In this document: one piece after another, positions 61,617 to 64,000 of the stretch
Position numbering within the stretch: position 1 is the first letter of the stretch
Layout: each line of letters starts with the position of its first letter
Origin: Quisquiliibacterium transsilvanicum
GTDB taxonomy: Bacteria; Pseudomonadota; Gammaproteobacteria; Burkholderiales; Burkholderiaceae_E
Assembly: GCF_014202215.1 (NCBI RefSeq)
Contig: NZ_JACHGB010000003.1
Location: 248,001-312,000, forward strand
DNA length: 64,000 nucleotides
Reading direction: 5' to 3'
Notes under the pieces: model-generated
Database searches by the model: none
The model's input: the letters and a program-made list of their open reading frames with translations, nothing else
What the model was told of the DNA's origin: nothing
Translations under genes and position numbers: made by a program

Positions 61617-62855
61617 TCAGCGCCCCAGGATGGTCACGCAGGCGACAGCTTCCTCGATTCCCTGCAGCCCGCCACCGTTCTCCGCCAGCGCGATGCGCGC
61701 GCCATCGACCTGGCGCGGGCCGGCTTCGCCCCGCAACTGTGTGACGAGCTCGTGGACCTGGCCGATCCCGGTCGCGCCGACCGGATGCCCCTTCGACTCC
61801 AGTCCGCCGGACGGATTCACCGGGATGCGCCCGCCGATCGCGGTGTCGCCCCGCTCGGCCATCCGGCCGCCGTCGCCGAACGCGCAGAAGCCCAGGTTCT
61901 CGACCTGGATGATCTCGCCCATCGCGGTCGCGTCGTGCACCTCCGCCACCGACACGTCCGAGGGCCCCACGCCTGCTCGCTCGTACGCGCGCCGCGCCGC
62001 CACCGCGGTGCAGTGGTTGGCCGCGTCGTCGGGATCGCGGTCGCTGCCGGTCTGCAGCACGCACGCGAGAATGCGTACCGCGCGGCTGCGGTCGACGCCG
62101 AGCCGGCGCAGCCCGGACTCGGTGCACACCACGGCGGCGGCCGCGCCGTCGGAGATCGGCGAGCACATCGGCAGCGTCAGCGGCCAGGTGATCGGCGGCG
62201 CCGCCAGCACCTCGTCGATCGTGTAGACGTCGCGATACTGGGACAGCGGGTTGTGCTGCGAGTGGCGATGGTTCTTCGCGGCGACCGCGGCGAGCTGGCG
62301 CTGCGTGGTGCCCCAGCGGCGCATGTGATGTCGCGCGAACGCCGCATACACGTCCATGAACACGCTGTACGGCTTCGACGAAGTGGTGCCGGGCGGAACC
62401 TCGACGCCCTCGCCGAGCTTCAGCAGCCGGTCGCGGATCGCCTGGGCGTCGGAGACGTCCCAGGCGCTGTCGAACACCGAGAACATCAGATCGCGGTCGC
62501 GCGAGAACATCTTCTCGGCGCCGACCGCGAGCGCGACGTCGCCCTCACCCGCGCGCAGGAAGCTCACCGCGAGATGCAGCGCCGTGCTGCCGCTGGCGCA
62601 GGCGTTCTCGACGTTGGCCACCGGGATCGACTGGATGCCCATCGCGCGCAGCGCAACCTGCCCGCGGATCATCTGCTGGCCTTCCATGTGGCCCTGCGAC
62701 GCGTTGCCGAAGTAGGCCGCCTGCAGCTCGCCGGCGCCGATGCCGGCATCCGCCAACGCCGCCTCGACCGCGTGACGGGTCATCTGCTTGATGCTGAGGT
62801 CGACCAGCCGGCCGAACGGCGTCATCCCGACGCCGACCACATAGACGTTTTCCAT
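61617..62855 (-). CDS. Thiolase-family acetyl-CoA acyltransferase (SCP-x/lipid-transfer type)
   Basis: The protein has 412 residues: active-site Cys in NVENACASGSTALHLAV, HD pair in VAEVHDATAMGEIIQVEN, and Cys/Gly-rich NPSGGLESKGHPVGATGIGQ. The spacing is of the SCP-x-like thiolases rather than standard FadA. It should carry out the final cleavage of the 3-ketoacyl-CoA. It is transcribed away from the enoyl-CoA hydratase gene, with a shared promoter region of about 220 bases. Confidence 0.9.
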   Translation of the reverse strand: MENVYVVGVGMTPFGRLVDLSIKQMTRHAVEAALADAGIGAGELQAAYFGNASQGHMEGQQMIRGQVALRAMGIQSIPVANVENACASGSTALHLAVSFLRAGEGDVALAVGAEKMFSRDRDLMFSVFDSAWDVSDAQAIRDRLLKLGEGVEVPPGTTSSKPYSVFMDVYAAFARHHMRRWGTTQRQLAAVAAKNHRHSQHNPLSQYRDVYTIDEVLAAPPITWPLTLPMCSPISDGAAAAVVCTESGLRRLGVDRSRAVRILACVLQTGSDRDPDDAANHCTAVAARRAYERAGVGPSDVSVAEVHDATAMGEIIQVENLGFCAFGDGGRMAERGDTAIGGRIPVNPSGGLESKGHPVGATGIGQVHELVTQLRGEAGPRQVDGARIALAENGGGLQGIEEAVACVTILGR

Positions 62856-63015
62856 TCCTGCTCCTCGATGCGTCCCGGCTCGCGGCCCGGCGGCGCGCCC
62901 TCAAGCGGGGTGCGTACGCCGCCGCCTGCGGGTCGTTTCCGCCACTCAGCGCACGCAAGGCGCCAGGCCGGGAATACCATATTCCGAAGTGTGTTCTACC
63001 ATTGAAACAGATAAG

Positions 63016-63026
63016 TTACTCGTTGG
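63016..63026. promoter_or_regulatory. Second candidate operator, upstream of enoyl-CoA hydratase gene
   Basis: TTACTCGTTGG at 63016-63026, about 52 bases before the hydratase start and 160 bases from the divergent thiolase start, matches 10 of 11 bases of the sequence at 58749-58759. It lies in the only AT-rich part of the region (62975-63060), as expected for a promoter and operator. Confidence 0.45.
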
Positions 63027-63077
63027 TCAATTCAACCTGATGGCCTGGAATTCAGGCCGAACCAGAGGAGAGCAGAC

Positions 63078-63866
63078 ATGAGCGAACCGGTTGTCCTGAC
63101 GCAGGCGCGGGCAGGCGCGATGTGGATCACCCTGAATCGCCCCGCGGCGATGAACTCGATCACTCCGGAGATCGTGCGCGGCATCGATTCAGCGCTCGAC
63201 CGGGCGCTGACCGACGATTCGGTGCGCGCCGTGGTGCTGACGGGTTCCGGGCGCGCCTTCTGCGCGGGCGCCGACCTCAAGTACGTCCGGGAAAGTGTCG
63301 GCGGCGACGAAGCTGCCACCGCGGCCTTCCTGCAGACCGTACTGGCCATCATGGGACGCATCGAGAAGTTCCCGAAGCCGGTCATCGCGGCGATCAACGG
63401 ACTCGCGCTCGCCGGCGGCCTGGAGCTTGTACTGTGCTGCGACCTCGTGATCGCCGCCCGCTCGGCCAGAATTGGCGACGCCCACGCGAACTACGGCCTG
63501 CTGCCCGGCGGCGGAAGCTCGGTGCGGCTGCCGCGCAAGATCGGCCCGACGCGCGCCAAGTACCTGCTGTTCACCGCGGAGTTCGTGCCGGCCGAACAGC
63601 TGGTCGAAGCCGGCCTCGTCAACGAGGTCGTCGATGATGCCGACCTGGCTGCCGCCACCGAGCGCCTGGTGGCGAAGCTGGCGGCGAAGAGCACGCTCGT
63701 GCTGCGCAGGATGAAGGCGCTGGTCGACGACGGCCTCGAACAGCCGTCGGAGACCGCGCTGCGCCTGGAATTGCTGGCCAGCGAGGTGCATTCGCACAGC
63801 CACGACATGCGCGAGGGCCTGGCCGCCTTCGAGGAGAAGCGCAAGCCGCGCTTCATCGGGCGCTAG
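63078..63866 (+). CDS. Enoyl-CoA hydratase / isomerase family
   Basis: The protein has 262 residues. The crotonase fold shows LNRPAAMNSITPEIV, the oxyanion and CoA-binding SGRAFCAGADLKYVRESVGG, the catalytic Glu region GLALAGGLELVLCCDLVIAA, and AHANYGLLPGGGSSVRLPRK. The ATG has AGGAGAG upstream. It supplies the second beta-oxidation step for the locus. The 134 bases after its stop contain no gene I can identify. Confidence 0.92.
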   Translation: MSEPVVLTQARAGAMWITLNRPAAMNSITPEIVRGIDSALDRALTDDSVRAVVLTGSGRAFCAGADLKYVRESVGGDEAATAAFLQTVLAIMGRIEKFPKPVIAAINGLALAGGLELVLCCDLVIAARSARIGDAHANYGLLPGGGSSVRLPRKIGPTRAKYLLFTAEFVPAEQLVEAGLVNEVVDDADLAAATERLVAKLAAKSTLVLRRMKALVDDGLEQPSETALRLELLASEVHSHSHDMREGLAAFEEKRKPRFIGR

Positions 63867-64000
63867 CTAGAACGGAGTCCCGGCCTGCGGCCCCGGTATT
63901 GTCGCCGCCAGTCGCGCTCGGCGTGACCGCGCTTGGCGTGGCCGCACGCTCAGCGCGCCCTCAACACCTGCAGGTGCAAGCGATGCGTGCGCGCCCGGTG

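Noticed and set aside
63965-63976. CACCTGCAGGTG perfect 12 bp palindrome near the window end
   Set aside because: A short palindrome in GC-rich DNA after the hydratase gene, without a neighbouring promoter or second copy; not enough to call an operator.

Overview
The window is GC-rich DNA from a betaproteobacterium, most likely of the order Burkholderiales. This is inferred from gene content and order, such as ilvE, a zf-CHCC gene, waaF and purU in a row, and glnE divergent from a yhdP, nitrilase, tldD run. No rRNA, tRNA or CRISPR array was found.

Positions 1 to about 18,900 are the right-hand part of a podovirus-like prophage, all on the plus strand with very tight gene spacing. Its order is collagen-like tail fibre with an S74-type chaperone end, glycine-rich fibre protein, DUF4376 protein, two cupins, two small proteins, adaptor, tail hub/stabilisation protein, GNAT acetyltransferase, three probable ejection proteins, a 2,994-residue polyvalent protein, GH108 endolysin and 3TM holin. 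The integrase and left end lie outside the window. The polyvalent protein joins a DdrB/ParB-like domain, an HEWFH zinc-peptidase-like LPD1 domain, a RadC/JAMM domain and a hydrophobic LPD38-like end. Two short ORFs nested in its +1 frame carry the host-like third-position GC bias that the main frame loses there, so they look like overprinted genes. The prophage appears to abut the 3' end of gloA.

Positions 18,925 to 30,900 hold gloA, a ferric-reductase-like flavoprotein, alkB, a ZnuD-like TonB receptor, a small secreted protein with a Gly-Thr-Ser repeat, tex with an Arg/Gly-rich tail, a TPR38-like gene, a PduO-type adenosyltransferase and a cyclic-nucleotide-binding-domain protein. The TPR gene is bracketed by two direct copies of a 300-400 bp repeat whose terminal hairpin stems co-vary, plus a separate 216 bp element with perfect 22 bp inverted ends.

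Positions 30,980 to 50,300 hold core genes: aroG, a DUF748 protein, tldD, a nitrilase, yhdP, glnE, an MFS transporter, ilvE, zf-CHCC, waaF and purU. In front of aroG is a textbook-looking attenuator: a 26-codon leader peptide with a Phe-Tyr-Phe-Trp run, followed by a strong intrinsic terminator. I consider it the clearest regulatory discovery in the window.

Positions 50,470 to the end form an acyl or aryl acid uptake and beta-oxidation locus. It contains a LIV-type ABC transporter (livG, livH, livM, substrate-binding protein, livF) with an acyl-CoA synthetase gene inside the operon, a second substrate-binding protein, a TetR regulator, an acyl-CoA dehydrogenase, an SDR dehydrogenase, a thiolase and a divergent enoyl-CoA hydratase. 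A shared TTACTCG(G/T)TGG motif in front of both livG and the hydratase gene is a candidate operator.
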